Below are positions 45,245 through 53,873 of a stretch of DNA of 64,000 nt, in pieces (position 1 is the first letter of the stretch; the number at the start of each line of letters is the position of its first letter). The position numbers were made by a program, and so were the translations under genes. Where the stretch lies: positions 1,026,501-1,090,500 of the forward strand of contig NZ_CP022372.1 in the NCBI RefSeq assembly GCF_002220095.1, given 5' to 3'. The notes under the pieces are model-generated. The model ran no database searches. It was given only the letters and a program-made list of their open reading frames with translations, and had not been told where the DNA came from. The stretch comes from Bosea sp. AS-1 (GTDB lineage Bacteria > Pseudomonadota > Alphaproteobacteria > Rhizobiales > Beijerinckiaceae).

Positions 45245-47641
45245 ATGACGACCGATCCGCGCCTGCCGTTCCTCGCCGAGCTGGAGAAGAAGATCCTCTG
45301 GCTCGCCTCCTGGACGATCCATAACGCCAATCACATCCGCCCGAACGAGGACGGGATGAAGGTGGGTGGGCATCAGGCCTCCTCGGCCTCGCTCGCCACC
45401 ATCATGACCGCGCTCTACATGGCAGCGCTGCGTCCGCAGGACCGAGTTGCGGTGAAACCGCACGCCTCGCCGATCTTCCATGCCATCAATTATCTGATGG
45501 GGTTGCAGACGCGCGAGAAACTGGAGAATTTCCGCGGCTACAAGGGCGCGCAAAGCTACCCCTCGCGTACCAAGGATATCGACGATGTCGATTTCTCGAC
45601 CGGCTCGGTCGGCCTTGGCGTCGCGCAGACGCTGTTCTCCTCGCTGACCCAGGATTACGTGAAGGCGCATGGCTGGGCGAAGGACCGGCCGGAAGGTCGG
45701 ATGGTCTCGCTCATCGGCGATGCCGAGCTCGACGAGGGCAATATCTTCGAGGCCCTGATGGAGGGCTGGAAGCACGGGTTGCGCAACACCTGGTGGATCA
45801 TCGACTACAACCGCCAGTCGCTCGACGCCGTCATCCGCGAAGGGCTCTACGACCGCTTCGAGACGATGTTCCGCAATTTCGGCTGGGATGTCGTGACACT
45901 GAAATACGGCTCGCTGCAGCAGGCGGCCTTCAAGGAAAAGGGCGGCGATCGGCTGAAGGCCTGGATCGATTCCTGCCCGAACCAGCTCTATTCGGTGCTG
46001 ACTTTTCAGGGTGGCGCCGCCTGGCGCAAGCGGCTGATGGACGATCTCGGCGACCAGGGGCCGGTGACCAAGCTGATCGAAAAGCGCTCGGATGACGAGC
46101 TTTCCAAGCTGATGTGCAATCTCGGCGGCCATGACCTGCCGTCGCTGCTTGAAGCCTTCGAGAGCATCGGCCATGACCGGCCGGTCTGCTTCCTCGCCTA
46201 TACGGTGAAGGGTTTTGGCCTGCCGCTGGCCGGTCACAAGGACAACCACGCCGGGCTGATGACCAAGGAGCAGCTCGACGGCTTCCGCAAGGCGAACGAT
46301 ATCCGCCCCGGTCATGAGTGGGATCTGTTCGAAGGGCTCGGGATGCCCGAGGGCAAGATCCGAAGCTTTCTCGACAAGGTGCCGTTCTTCTCGGAAGGAC
46401 GGCGGCGCCTCTCCGCTGCCAAGCTGCCGGTGCCAGCGACGCTACCGGCGGGTATTCAGCCGTCCATGTCGACACAGATGGGCTTCGGCAAGGTGCTCGA
46501 CGAACTGGCCAAGGCCGGCGGCCCGCTGGCCGACCGCATCGTCACGACGGCGCCGGACGTCACCGTCTCGACCAATCTCGGCCCCTGGGTGAACCGGCGC
46601 GGTCTCTTCGCCCGCGCGTCGATGGCCGACACCTTCAAGGACGAGCGCATTCCTTCGATGCAGAAATGGGAATTCTCGCCGAAGGGCCAGCATATCGAGC
46701 TCGGCATCGCCGAGATGAACCTGTTCATCAATCTCTCGGCGCTCGGCCTTTCGCACTCGATCTTCGGCGAGCGGCTGATCCCGATCGGCACGCTCTACGA
46801 CCCCTTCATCTCGCGCGGCCTCGATGCGCTGAACTATGCCTGCTACCAGGATGCGCGCTTCATGGTGGTGGCGACACCGTCGGGCGTGACGCTGGCGCCG
46901 GAAGGCGGGGCGCACCAGTCGATCGCGACGCCGCTGATCGGGATGAGCCAGGATGGCCTCTGCGCCTTCGAGCCCGCCTTCGTCGACGAACTCGCGGTGA
47001 TGATGCGCTGGTCCTTCGACTACATGCAGCGCGACGGCGAGGGCGACCCCGACGAGCGGACTTGGCTGCGCGACGAGACCGGAGGCTCCGTCTATCTGCG
47101 TCTATCGACTCGCCAGGTCGAGCAGCCGAGCCGGGCGATGACACCGGAGCTGGAGCGCGACATCATCGACGGCGCCTATTGGCTGAGAAAGCCAGGGCCG
47201 AACGCCTCCGTCGTGATCGCCTATACCGGCGCGGTGGCTCCCGAAGCGATCGAGGCGGTCGGATTATTGTCCGAGGACCGACGTGATGTCGGGCTGCTCG
47301 CCATCACCTCCGCAGATCGGCTCAATGCCGGCTGGCAGGCTGCGGAACGGGCGCGCCAGCGCGGCAACCATGCGGCGACGAGCCATGTCGAACGGCTGCT
47401 CGGCGAACTTTCGCGCGATTGCGGCATCGTCTCGGTGCTGGACGGGCATCCGGCGACGCTGGCCTGGCTTGGCAGCGTCCATGGTCACCGGCAGAAGGCG
47501 CTGGGGGTCGAGCATTTCGGCCAGACCGGAACGGTCGCCGATCTTTACCGGCATTTCGGCATCGACGCGAACGCGATCGTCCACGCCGCCAATGCCGCGG
47601 CGCCTGGGCGGCCGGTGCGCTATCTCAAGGCGCTGCCGTAG
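45245..47641 (+). CDS. Transketolase / homodimeric pyruvate dehydrogenase E1-like enzyme
   Basis: Thiamine-diphosphate enzyme of 798 residues. The TPP motif runs from GDAELDEGNIFEALMEG to IIDYNRQSLD. The N-terminus (NANHIRPNEDGMKVGGHQAS) and the second domain (RGLFARASMADTFKDERIPS, HIELGIAEMNLFINLSALGL) resemble AceE. It is about 90 residues shorter than E. coli AceE, and no E2 or E3 gene is near. The sequence does not settle whether it works as an orphan E1 or a transketolase-like carboligase. The ATG at 45245 follows a longer open frame with no family similarity. Confidence 0.82.
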   Translation: MTTDPRLPFLAELEKKILWLASWTIHNANHIRPNEDGMKVGGHQASSASLATIMTALYMAALRPQDRVAVKPHASPIFHAINYLMGLQTREKLENFRGYKGAQSYPSRTKDIDDVDFSTGSVGLGVAQTLFSSLTQDYVKAHGWAKDRPEGRMVSLIGDAELDEGNIFEALMEGWKHGLRNTWWIIDYNRQSLDAVIREGLYDRFETMFRNFGWDVVTLKYGSLQQAAFKEKGGDRLKAWIDSCPNQLYSVLTFQGGAAWRKRLMDDLGDQGPVTKLIEKRSDDELSKLMCNLGGHDLPSLLEAFESIGHDRPVCFLAYTVKGFGLPLAGHKDNHAGLMTKEQLDGFRKANDIRPGHEWDLFEGLGMPEGKIRSFLDKVPFFSEGRRRLSAAKLPVPATLPAGIQPSMSTQMGFGKVLDELAKAGGPLADRIVTTAPDVTVSTNLGPWVNRRGLFARASMADTFKDERIPSMQKWEFSPKGQHIELGIAEMNLFINLSALGLSHSIFGERLIPIGTLYDPFISRGLDALNYACYQDARFMVVATPSGVTLAPEGGAHQSIATPLIGMSQDGLCAFEPAFVDELAVMMRWSFDYMQRDGEGDPDERTWLRDETGGSVYLRLSTRQVEQPSRAMTPELERDIIDGAYWLRKPGPNASVVIAYTGAVAPEAIEAVGLLSEDRRDVGLLAITSADRLNAGWQAAERARQRGNHAATSHVERLLGELSRDCGIVSVLDGHPATLAWLGSVHGHRQKALGVEHFGQTGTVADLYRHFGIDANAIVHAANAAAPGRPVRYLKALP

Positions 47642-47651
47642 AAAGACCTGC

Positions 47652-47700
47652 CATCCCGTGCCTGCGCAGCAGCGTTCCACGCTGCGGCGTGCACGGGATG
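47652..47700. terminator. Nested hairpin between convergent genes
   Basis: Outer arms CATCCCGTGC (47652-47661) and GCACGGGATG (47691-47700) enclose an inner stem GCAGCGT-TCC-ACGCTGC (47669-47685). It lies between the E1-like gene and a convergent small gene, so it probably terminates both. There is no clear T-run. Confidence 0.7.
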
Positions 47701-47707
47701 ATGCCCG

Positions 47708-48013
47708 TCAGAAGCGCGGCGACTCGATCGTGTTGGCGAAGGGATTGCTGCCGGCACCGACGCGGCTGGGCAGGGTGTCCTCGCCATAGAGGCTGCCGGT
47801 GCTCACATAGATCGGCGAGGCGGCGAAATGCTGGCTGGCATAGCGGTTCATCGAGCCGACCGGTGCGACCTTGCCGGCATCGAGATAGCTGCGCTTCTGA
47901 ACAGTGATCCGCAGCGGCCCGCGGCGGCTCTGCGCTTCGGCCAGGCTCACCATGACGGTCGATGCCGCCAGAGCGATGGTGAGAGCGGTGGCAACGCGCT
48001 TGAACGACATCAT
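47708..48013 (-). CDS. Small secreted protein of unknown function
   Basis: 101 residues from the ATG at 48013 (48010 is also possible). The N-terminus is a signal peptide (RVATALTIALAASTVMVSLA, cleavage near AEA). The mature part (RITVQKRSYLDAGKVAPVGS) resembles small exported proteins common in Hyphomicrobiales, but no function is known to me. The frame is open further upstream without a family match. A hexameric inverted repeat (TAACAA-CA-TTGTTA) lies at 48092-48105, upstream. Confidence 0.62.
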   Translation of the reverse strand: MMSFKRVATALTIALAASTVMVSLAEAQSRRGPLRITVQKRSYLDAGKVAPVGSMNRYASQHFAASPIYVSTGSLYGEDTLPSRVGAGSNPFANTIESPRF

Positions 48014-48126
48014 GACGACAGTCTCCGGGAGTGGCGACACCCACTCGATGTAAGCATCCTCGACCCGGAGCAAAGCCTAATGCGGGCCCGTTAACAACAT
48101 TGTTAGCGTGATGCCTCGTTGGCGGC

Positions 48127-49227
48127 TCAGCGCTTCCGGTGTGTCGTCTTGGAGCGGGCTGGTCGCGCGGGCGGCGTGACTTTCAGCGTCTCTGCCGCCG
48201 CGGTCTTCACGCGGAGCGCCGGCATGGAGCCGTCGACATCGAGCCAGGAGGCCTTGCGGCCGCTCGCTGCAAGATGCGGTTTTGTGCAGGCCGGGTCACG
48301 CGCGAGTTCGCTCTTGGCGAAGGTGGCGCGCAGTTCCTCATTTCCCGCCGCATTGGCGAGATCGAGCCGATCGATGAGGCAGGCGAGCTGGCGACGATCG
48401 CTCGGCTTGGTCGCGGCGCACCACCAGCCGTTCATCGCAAACGCCGTCATGTCTCCGGCGGAGCGGAAGGCGAGGCAACTGCGGCTCGTGCCGCCGTCGT
48501 CGAGAACGACATCGGCTGTTTCCAACGTGCCGAAACGCGTCTGGATCGCGACCGGTGCGCTGCTGCGCGTGACCGACAGAGCATGCAGTGCAGCCTCGCG
48601 AACGAGGTCGACAGTGAAGGAGCGCTCACCGGACTGCTCCAGAGGCCCGGTGCGCAGCCGAAGCGTGAGATGGGGGGTGCTGTCCGCAAAAGCGGCGAAG
48701 GCCAAGACATCTTCCCGCCGGCCATCGGCCGTGCGCCGGGCTTCGTAGCTGGGAGCCGTGCGGCCGAACTCGGGTGAGGCAAGGTCGAAGATCGCGATCG
48801 GCCGTGGGATCGGGCTCCAATCCGCTGCACCGAGATTGCCGCGGCGAGCTGCCGGCTGCGCGGCTGTGCCGGAGGTTGAAGCAGCTGTGAGACTGGCGAG
48901 TTGCGGCTGGTCTTCGTCCTTGGCCGAGAGGCCGGTGACGAGCGCTGCGGTCATGCCGAGGCCGGTCAGCGCAGCCAGGCCCCGCCAGAGCAGGGCGCCG
49001 GGCAGACCAAAGCCGCGTTGCGGGACGACCAGGCGAAGCCAGCGCCACAGCGCGCGTCCGGAGCGCTCGCTGTGATCGGCAGCGGTGATCAGTGCCGGGA
49101 CGAGGTCGATGCGGGCAACGCGCTGTCCGGCGACTCGGCACGTTCCATACGCACGAAGGAACCATGGCCGCAGCTGTTCCAGCCGTGCACGGACGCCTTC
49201 CAACGCTGAACCGGATACCGAACGCAA
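48127..49227 (-). CDS. Hypothetical single-pass membrane protein
   Basis: 366 residues, family not recognised. Residues ~1-75 are cationic and amphipathic, then a hydrophobic helix (LLWRGLAALTGLGMTAALVT) near residue 79-98. The rest is probably periplasmic, with paired cysteines (SRSCLAFRSAG, GWWCAATKPS, LACLID). The C-terminus is strongly basic (PARPARSKTTHRKR). The start codon is TTG, the only one that keeps the full frame; a later start would remove the cytoplasmic part. No similar gene is nearby. Confidence 0.55.
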   Translation of the reverse strand: MRSVSGSALEGVRARLEQLRPWFLRAYGTCRVAGQRVARIDLVPALITAADHSERSGRALWRWLRLVVPQRGFGLPGALLWRGLAALTGLGMTAALVTGLSAKDEDQPQLASLTAASTSGTAAQPAARRGNLGAADWSPIPRPIAIFDLASPEFGRTAPSYEARRTADGRREDVLAFAAFADSTPHLTLRLRTGPLEQSGERSFTVDLVREAALHALSVTRSSAPVAIQTRFGTLETADVVLDDGGTSRSCLAFRSAGDMTAFAMNGWWCAATKPSDRRQLACLIDRLDLANAAGNEELRATFAKSELARDPACTKPHLAASGRKASWLDVDGSMPALRVKTAAAETLKVTPPARPARSKTTHRKR

Positions 49228-49687
49228 CCCGTCTCTCCCGCGCAGCGCGACCGCCGCGCATCCTCCACACCCACCGGGAGCCTGCCGCGAGAGGATGGCC
49301 CGGAGGTTACCGGGAGGCTGGATTCGGCCGGCAGCATGAACACAGGGTCAAGAAGCAGGGTTAACGCAGCGCGCCGCCGGGGGAGGCGGGTCCAGCAGGG
49401 GAATTGACTTTTTGCCGCGGCCGGTGTTCTGACAGCGTACGACGCAGCCTTGCGTCGCTTGCGAAGTTTGCAGCCCTTCGGGATTGGTTCCGTGACTGTC
49501 GGCCTGACGACGAAACACACGACCAAAACGACGACCGGGAAAGCCGGTACGTCGCGCTGACGCTTCGCCTCGGTTCCGGGTCCATCTCCCCCCGGCGGGG
49601 GTAGATCGCCGAACCAGCCCGGAACAGGGGCAGGGGCGGCTCCCAAAGGGAGATCCGAACCGAATCCATCCGCAAAGGATCACATCA
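49228..49687. other. Intergenic region upstream of asd
   Basis: 460 bases between the TTG of the membrane protein and asd. Several short frames exist on both strands, but none looks real. I see no clear tRNA, riboswitch or palindrome. It presumably carries promoters for both divergent genes. Confidence 0.45.
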
Positions 49688-50722
49688 ATGAGCTTCAAGG
49701 TCGCAGTGGTCGGCGCTACCGGCAATGTAGGCCGCGAGATGCTGGACATTCTCGCCGAGCGGGCCTTTCCGGTCAGCGAGGTGGTGGCGCTGGCCTCGTC
49801 CCGCTCCGTCGGCACCGAGGTCTCTTTCGGCGAGAAGACGCTGAAGGTGAAGGCGCTCGAGCATTACGACTTCTCGGACACCGACATCTGCCTGATGTCG
49901 GCGGGCGGCGAAATCTCCAAGGAGTGGTCGCCGAAGATCGGTGCGCAAGGCACAGTCGTCATCGACAATTCCTCAGCCTGGCGCACCCACCCCGACGTGC
50001 CGCTGATCGTGCCCGAGGTGAACGCCGCTGCTACCGCCGGCTTCACCAAGATGAACATCATCGCCAACCCGAACTGCTCGACCGCGCAGCTCGTCGTCGC
50101 GCTGAAGCCGCTGCATGACAAGTTCGGCATCAAGCGCGTCGTCGTCTCGACCTATCAGTCGGTTTCCGGCGCCGGCAAGGAGGGCATGGACGAGCTCTTC
50201 AACCAGACCCGCGCCGTGTTCTCGGCCGGCGAGGTCCAGACCAAGAAGTTCCCGAAGCGCATCTCCTTCAACCTGATTCCGCAGATCGACGTCTTCATGG
50301 AGGACGGCTACACCAAGGAAGAGTGGAAGATGGTGGTCGAGACCAAGAAGATCCTCGACCCGAAGATCAAGCTGACCGCGACCTGCGTGCGCGTGCCGGT
50401 CTTCATCGCTCATTCGGAAGCCGTCAATATCGAGTGCGAGAAGCCGATCACGGCTGATGAGGCGCGCGAGGTGCTGCGCAGCGCGCCCGGTATCCTCGTC
50501 ATCGATAAGCGCGAACCCGGCGGCTACATCACGCCGCATGAGGCGGCCGGCGAGGACGCGACCTATATCTCGCGTATCCGCGAGGACGCGACGGTCGAGA
50601 ACGGCCTCGCCTTCTGGTGCGTTTCCGACAATCTGCGCAAGGGAGCGGCGCTCAACGCCGTGCAGATCGCCGAGGTGCTGGTCAACCGCAAGCTGATCCA
50701 GCCGCGCAAGCAGGCGGCCTGA
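49688..50722 (+). CDS. asd: Aspartate-semialdehyde dehydrogenase
   Basis: Makes aspartate-semialdehyde for lysine/DAP, threonine and methionine synthesis. The NADP motif VVGATGNVGREMLDIL begins at residue 6, SAGGEISKEWSPK follows, and the active-site cysteine lies in IIANPNCSTAQLV. VPVFIAHSEAVNIE carries substrate-binding residues. Length 344 is standard. AAAGGA lies close before the ATG, and a strong terminator follows. Confidence 0.97.
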   Translation: MSFKVAVVGATGNVGREMLDILAERAFPVSEVVALASSRSVGTEVSFGEKTLKVKALEHYDFSDTDICLMSAGGEISKEWSPKIGAQGTVVIDNSSAWRTHPDVPLIVPEVNAAATAGFTKMNIIANPNCSTAQLVVALKPLHDKFGIKRVVVSTYQSVSGAGKEGMDELFNQTRAVFSAGEVQTKKFPKRISFNLIPQIDVFMEDGYTKEEWKMVVETKKILDPKIKLTATCVRVPVFIAHSEAVNIECEKPITADEAREVLRSAPGILVIDKREPGGYITPHEAAGEDATYISRIREDATVENGLAFWCVSDNLRKGAALNAVQIAEVLVNRKLIQPRKQAA

Positions 50723-50754
50723 GCGGGTTCGCCGATTTTCAAGGCGTCTTCGAA

Positions 50755-50778
50755 GGCGGGCGTGAAGCCCGCCTTTTT
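50755..50778 (+). terminator. Rho-independent terminator after asd
   Basis: GGCGGGC-GTGAA-GCCCGCC followed by TTTTT, 32 bases after the asd stop: a 7-bp GC stem with a five-base loop and T-run. Confidence 0.92.
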
Positions 50779-50881
50779 GCTGCGCTGAAGCCGGGTCTTG
50801 CATGGGCCGCCTGTGATCTTTGCGCAGCGGCGCAGGTTCCAAATCGATTAAACTGCAATTCCTCTCGCGATTTTCCTGGCC

Positions 50882-51823
50882 GTGCCCAGTCCTATTCCTC
50901 CCGGACCCGTTTCCGAAACCGCCCATCCGGCCACGCCCGGATCGCTGCGGCGCGACAATGCGCTGCTCGGCATCGGTGTCATGCTGCTGGCGACGATTTT
51001 TCTGTCGGCCGGTGATGCCGCCTCGAAATATCTCGCCGCGCAGAACGTGCCGGCGCTGCACATCGTCTGGCTGCGCTATGCGATCTCCGGAGCGATCCTG
51101 ATCGCGATCGTCGGGATCAAGCGGGACTGGGGCTCGTTCCGGACGCGGCGAGCTGGCCTGCATCTGCTGCGCGGCATCGGCGCGATCGGTTCGTCCATCC
51201 TCTTCGTATCGGCCCTGAAGCAGCTGCCGATCGCCGATGCGACCGCGACGAGTTTCGTCTCGCCGTTGTTCGTGACCGCCTTGTCGATCCCGATGCTCGG
51301 TGAGCGGGTCGGCTGGCGGCGCTGGCTGGCGACGGTGGTGGGCCTGATCGGCGTCCTGATCGTGGTGAGGCCGGGCGGCTCCGGCTTCCAGCTCGCATCG
51401 TTGCTGCCGGCGCTGTCGGCGCTCTGCTGGGCCTTCTCCCTGATCGTGACGCGCCTGATGAGCGGGACCGAGAGCCCGATCGCGACCGTGACCTACTCGA
51501 CGGTCTTCGGCGCTCTGGTGATGACGCTGCTGCTGCCGCTGCACTGGGTGACGCCGACCTGGGAGATCGCCCTGGTCGGGTTCTTCATCGGCGCGGTCTC
51601 GACGGCCGGGCACTGGCTGGTGATCGTGGCGTTCCGTTACGCGGGCGCATCGCTGCTGGCGCCATTTTCCTACATCCAGCTCTTCTGGGCCTCGCTTTTC
51701 GGCTTCTTCCTGTTTGCCGCCCTGCCCGATGCCTGGACGCTGGTTGGTGCGGTCATCATCGCGAGCTCGGGCCTCTACACGGCGCACCGCGAGCGCATCC
51801 GGGCGAAGCAGGTTCTGGGCTGA
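50882..51823 (+). CDS. DMT-superfamily (EamA) transporter
   Basis: Inner-membrane transporter of 313 residues with ten hydrophobic segments in two EamA repeats (LLGIGVMLLATIFLSAGDAA; LPALSALCWAFSLIVTRLMS). The GxxRY-like WLRYAISGAILIAIVG segment and the cytoplasmic end are typical. It exports amino acids or small metabolites in other members; the substrate here is unknown. The start is GTG. It is convergent with the TetR gene. Confidence 0.87.
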   Translation: MPSPIPPGPVSETAHPATPGSLRRDNALLGIGVMLLATIFLSAGDAASKYLAAQNVPALHIVWLRYAISGAILIAIVGIKRDWGSFRTRRAGLHLLRGIGAIGSSILFVSALKQLPIADATATSFVSPLFVTALSIPMLGERVGWRRWLATVVGLIGVLIVVRPGGSGFQLASLLPALSALCWAFSLIVTRLMSGTESPIATVTYSTVFGALVMTLLLPLHWVTPTWEIALVGFFIGAVSTAGHWLVIVAFRYAGASLLAPFSYIQLFWASLFGFFLFAALPDAWTLVGAVIIASSGLYTAHRERIRAKQVLG

Positions 51824-51862
51824 GACGCCTCAAGTCCAGATTGTCCGTGCGATAACGATGAT

Positions 51863-52528
51863 CTAGCGCTTGACGCCGTAGCGGGCCAGGAACATCTCGA
51901 TGGCCTCGTTCACGACGTGCGCGATCTCCTCTTCGCTGGGAGGAGTGCGGACGGCGTTGAACAGCCGGGGGCGGGTCAGTGACGACTGGCACAGATCGAC
52001 GAACTGCACCGCCGCGAGCTGGGTGTCGGCGATCGGGATGAGCTTGCCTTCGGCGATCATGCGCTCGAGGTGGCGGGCGATCAGGCTGGCGCCCTGCATC
52101 GGGCCGTTCTCATAGAAGCTGCGGCCGATATCGGGCATGCGCTCGGCCACGCCGATGACGATGCGGTGCGCGCTGACGGCGAATTCGCAATTGATCATGC
52201 GCACCAGGCAACGGCCGAAATTCGCCAGCGCGCGCACCGGATCCTCGTCCTGATCGAGCGCCTCGAAGGCGCCGCGCTTCTGCGCGTCGCGCTCGCGCTC
52301 GATCAGAGCGACGAAGAGATGCTCCTTGTCCTGGAAATAGACATAGAGCGTGCCCTTCGAGACATTGGCGGCCGCCGCGATATCGTTCATGCTGGCGGCG
52401 TCGAAACCCCGAGCCGTGAAGACCTGGTAAGCTCCATCGAGAATCTGGCGCCGTTTCTCCGGGTCCGTCCCGGCGATCCGCCGGTTGCGCCGTGCCGGCT
52501 TGAGGTCCGGCGTCATATTGTCCGTCAT
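51863..52528 (-). CDS. TetR-family repressor
   Basis: 221-residue regulator with the TetR DNA-binding domain ([40 protein letters not shown]) near residues 25-70 and a C-terminal ligand domain (AefR-like [19 protein letters not shown]). It is divergent from an EmrAB-type efflux pair; two matching inverted repeats lie in the gap, so it very likely represses the pump and itself. Confidence 0.9.
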   Translation of the reverse strand: MTDNMTPDLKPARRNRRIAGTDPEKRRQILDGAYQVFTARGFDAASMNDIAAAANVSKGTLYVYFQDKEHLFVALIERERDAQKRGAFEALDQDEDPVRALANFGRCLVRMINCEFAVSAHRIVIGVAERMPDIGRSFYENGPMQGASLIARHLERMIAEGKLIPIADTQLAAVQFVDLCQSSLTRPRLFNAVRTPPSEEEIAHVVNEAIEMFLARYGVKR

Positions 52529-52566
52529 GCTTGTTTCCGCCGGGCAGCCCGGCCATGCAAAAATAA

Positions 52567-52584
52567 TCGAACCGCCCAGTTCGA
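52567..52584. promoter_or_regulatory. TetR operator candidate 1
   Basis: TCGAACC-GCCC-AGTTCGA: six of seven arm bases pair. It lies 39 bases from the TetR start and repeats, with the same spacing, the site at 52628. Confidence 0.75.
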
Positions 52585-52627
52585 TTTCACTTGATATGCA
52601 ACATCGCCGGCGTTATTTCAAGCGCAA

Positions 52628-52645
52628 TCGAACCAGACGGTTCGA
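52628..52645. promoter_or_regulatory. TetR operator candidate 2
   Basis: TCGAACC-AGAC-GGTTCGA: a perfect 7-bp inverted repeat with a four-base spacer. It is 61 bases from the first copy and 23 bases before the emrA-like start, a repressor position. Confidence 0.8.
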
Positions 52646-52667
52646 ATTGTTCTCATCAGGATAACCC

Positions 52668-53855
52668 ATGTCCGCCGAGATCACGGATAAGCGCCGCGAC
52701 CGCCTGAAGCTGGTCGATCCGGCCCTTGAGACAGCCAATCCCACTGAGGCGCGCCAGCCGGCGGAAACCACCTCGGCCCCCCCGCCCGAGGCGGCGCAGC
52801 CTCCTGCGAAGCGCAGCCCCGTACGCCGCGCCGGGCTGACCCTGCTCGCCGCCGTCGCGCTCGGTGCCGGCCTCTGGTACGGCATCGACTGGTGGCGCAA
52901 CGGCCGTTTCATCGTCTCGACCGACGATGCCTATGTCGGCGCCGAAATGGCGACGATCTCCGCGAAGCTCGCTGCCAATATCGCCAAGGTTTCCGTGGTT
53001 CAGAACCAGGAGGTCAAGGCCGGTCAGCCGCTGGTGACGCTGGATGCCGGCGACTGGCAGATCGCGCTGGCGAGCGCCCGCGCCAAGACGGCGACGGCGC
53101 GCGCCACGCTCGCGCGTATCGATAGCCAGATCGAGGCCGGGCGTGCCGCGCTGGCGCAGGCCAAAGCGCAGCAGAGTTCGGCTGAAGCGGCAGTCACCCG
53201 CACGAGCGCTGATTATGATCGCGCCAACAGCCTGGCTGCCAAGTCCTACGGCTCGCAGGCCACGCTCGATGCCGCGACCGCGGCGCGTGACCAGGCCGTG
53301 GCGGCGGTCGCCAGCGCGAAAGCCGGCGTGGTGCAGGCTGATGCCAACATCAAGGTGCTCGAGGCTCAGCGCGTCGAGGCCGCCCGCCAGATCGACGAGC
53401 TCAAGGTGGCAGAGGAGAAGGCGGAGCGCGATCTCTCCTTCACCCAGGTCAACGCGCCGATCGACGGTGTCGTCGCCAGCACGAACCTGCAGCTCGGCGA
53501 TCTGGTCAGCGCCGGCAAGCGCCTGATGTCGATCGTTCCGCTCGATCAGGTCTATGTCGACGCCAACTTCAAGGAAACGCAGATCGCACCTTTGAAGATC
53601 GGCGATCGCGCCTCGATCACGGTCGACGCGCTGCCGGACCAGGTCTTCCACGGCACGGTCAGCGGCATCGCCGGCGGCACGGGTTCGGTCTTCACGCTGC
53701 TGCCGCCGGACAATGCGACCGGCAATTTCACGAAGATCGTGCAGCGCGTGCCGGTGCGCATCGCGCTCGACCGGGAATCGGCCAGCAAGCATGTGCTGCG
53801 GCCGGGCATGTCGGTCGTCGTCTCCATCGATCCGCGTCCCGCCGGCCAGCGCTGA
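52668..53855 (+). CDS. HlyD/EmrA-family membrane fusion protein
   Basis: Periplasmic adaptor of 395 residues for the following MFS pump. A cytoplasmic N-terminus is followed by one membrane helix (RAGLTLLAAVALGAGLWYGI, ~residues 54-73). The biotinyl-lipoyl-like domain (DDAYVGAEMATISAKLAANI), a long alpha-hairpin (residues ~125-250, alanine-rich) and a beta-barrel (ADFKETQ-like VDANFKETQIAPLKIGDRAS) come next. It is controlled by the adjacent TetR through the sites at 52567 and 52628. No outer-membrane TolC gene is present. Confidence 0.91.
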   Translation: MSAEITDKRRDRLKLVDPALETANPTEARQPAETTSAPPPEAAQPPAKRSPVRRAGLTLLAAVALGAGLWYGIDWWRNGRFIVSTDDAYVGAEMATISAKLAANIAKVSVVQNQEVKAGQPLVTLDAGDWQIALASARAKTATARATLARIDSQIEAGRAALAQAKAQQSSAEAAVTRTSADYDRANSLAAKSYGSQATLDAATAARDQAVAAVASAKAGVVQADANIKVLEAQRVEAARQIDELKVAEEKAERDLSFTQVNAPIDGVVASTNLQLGDLVSAGKRLMSIVPLDQVYVDANFKETQIAPLKIGDRASITVDALPDQVFHGTVSGIAGGTGSVFTLLPPDNATGNFTKIVQRVPVRIALDRESASKHVLRPGMSVVVSIDPRPAGQR

Positions 53856-53873
53856 CGCTGCAAGGAGGCCGTC

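Noticed and set aside
48091..48107. TTAACAACATTGTTAGC as a CtrA site
   Set aside because: The second half differs from TTAAC and the spacing is off by one on the other strand; it is better described as a small palindrome.
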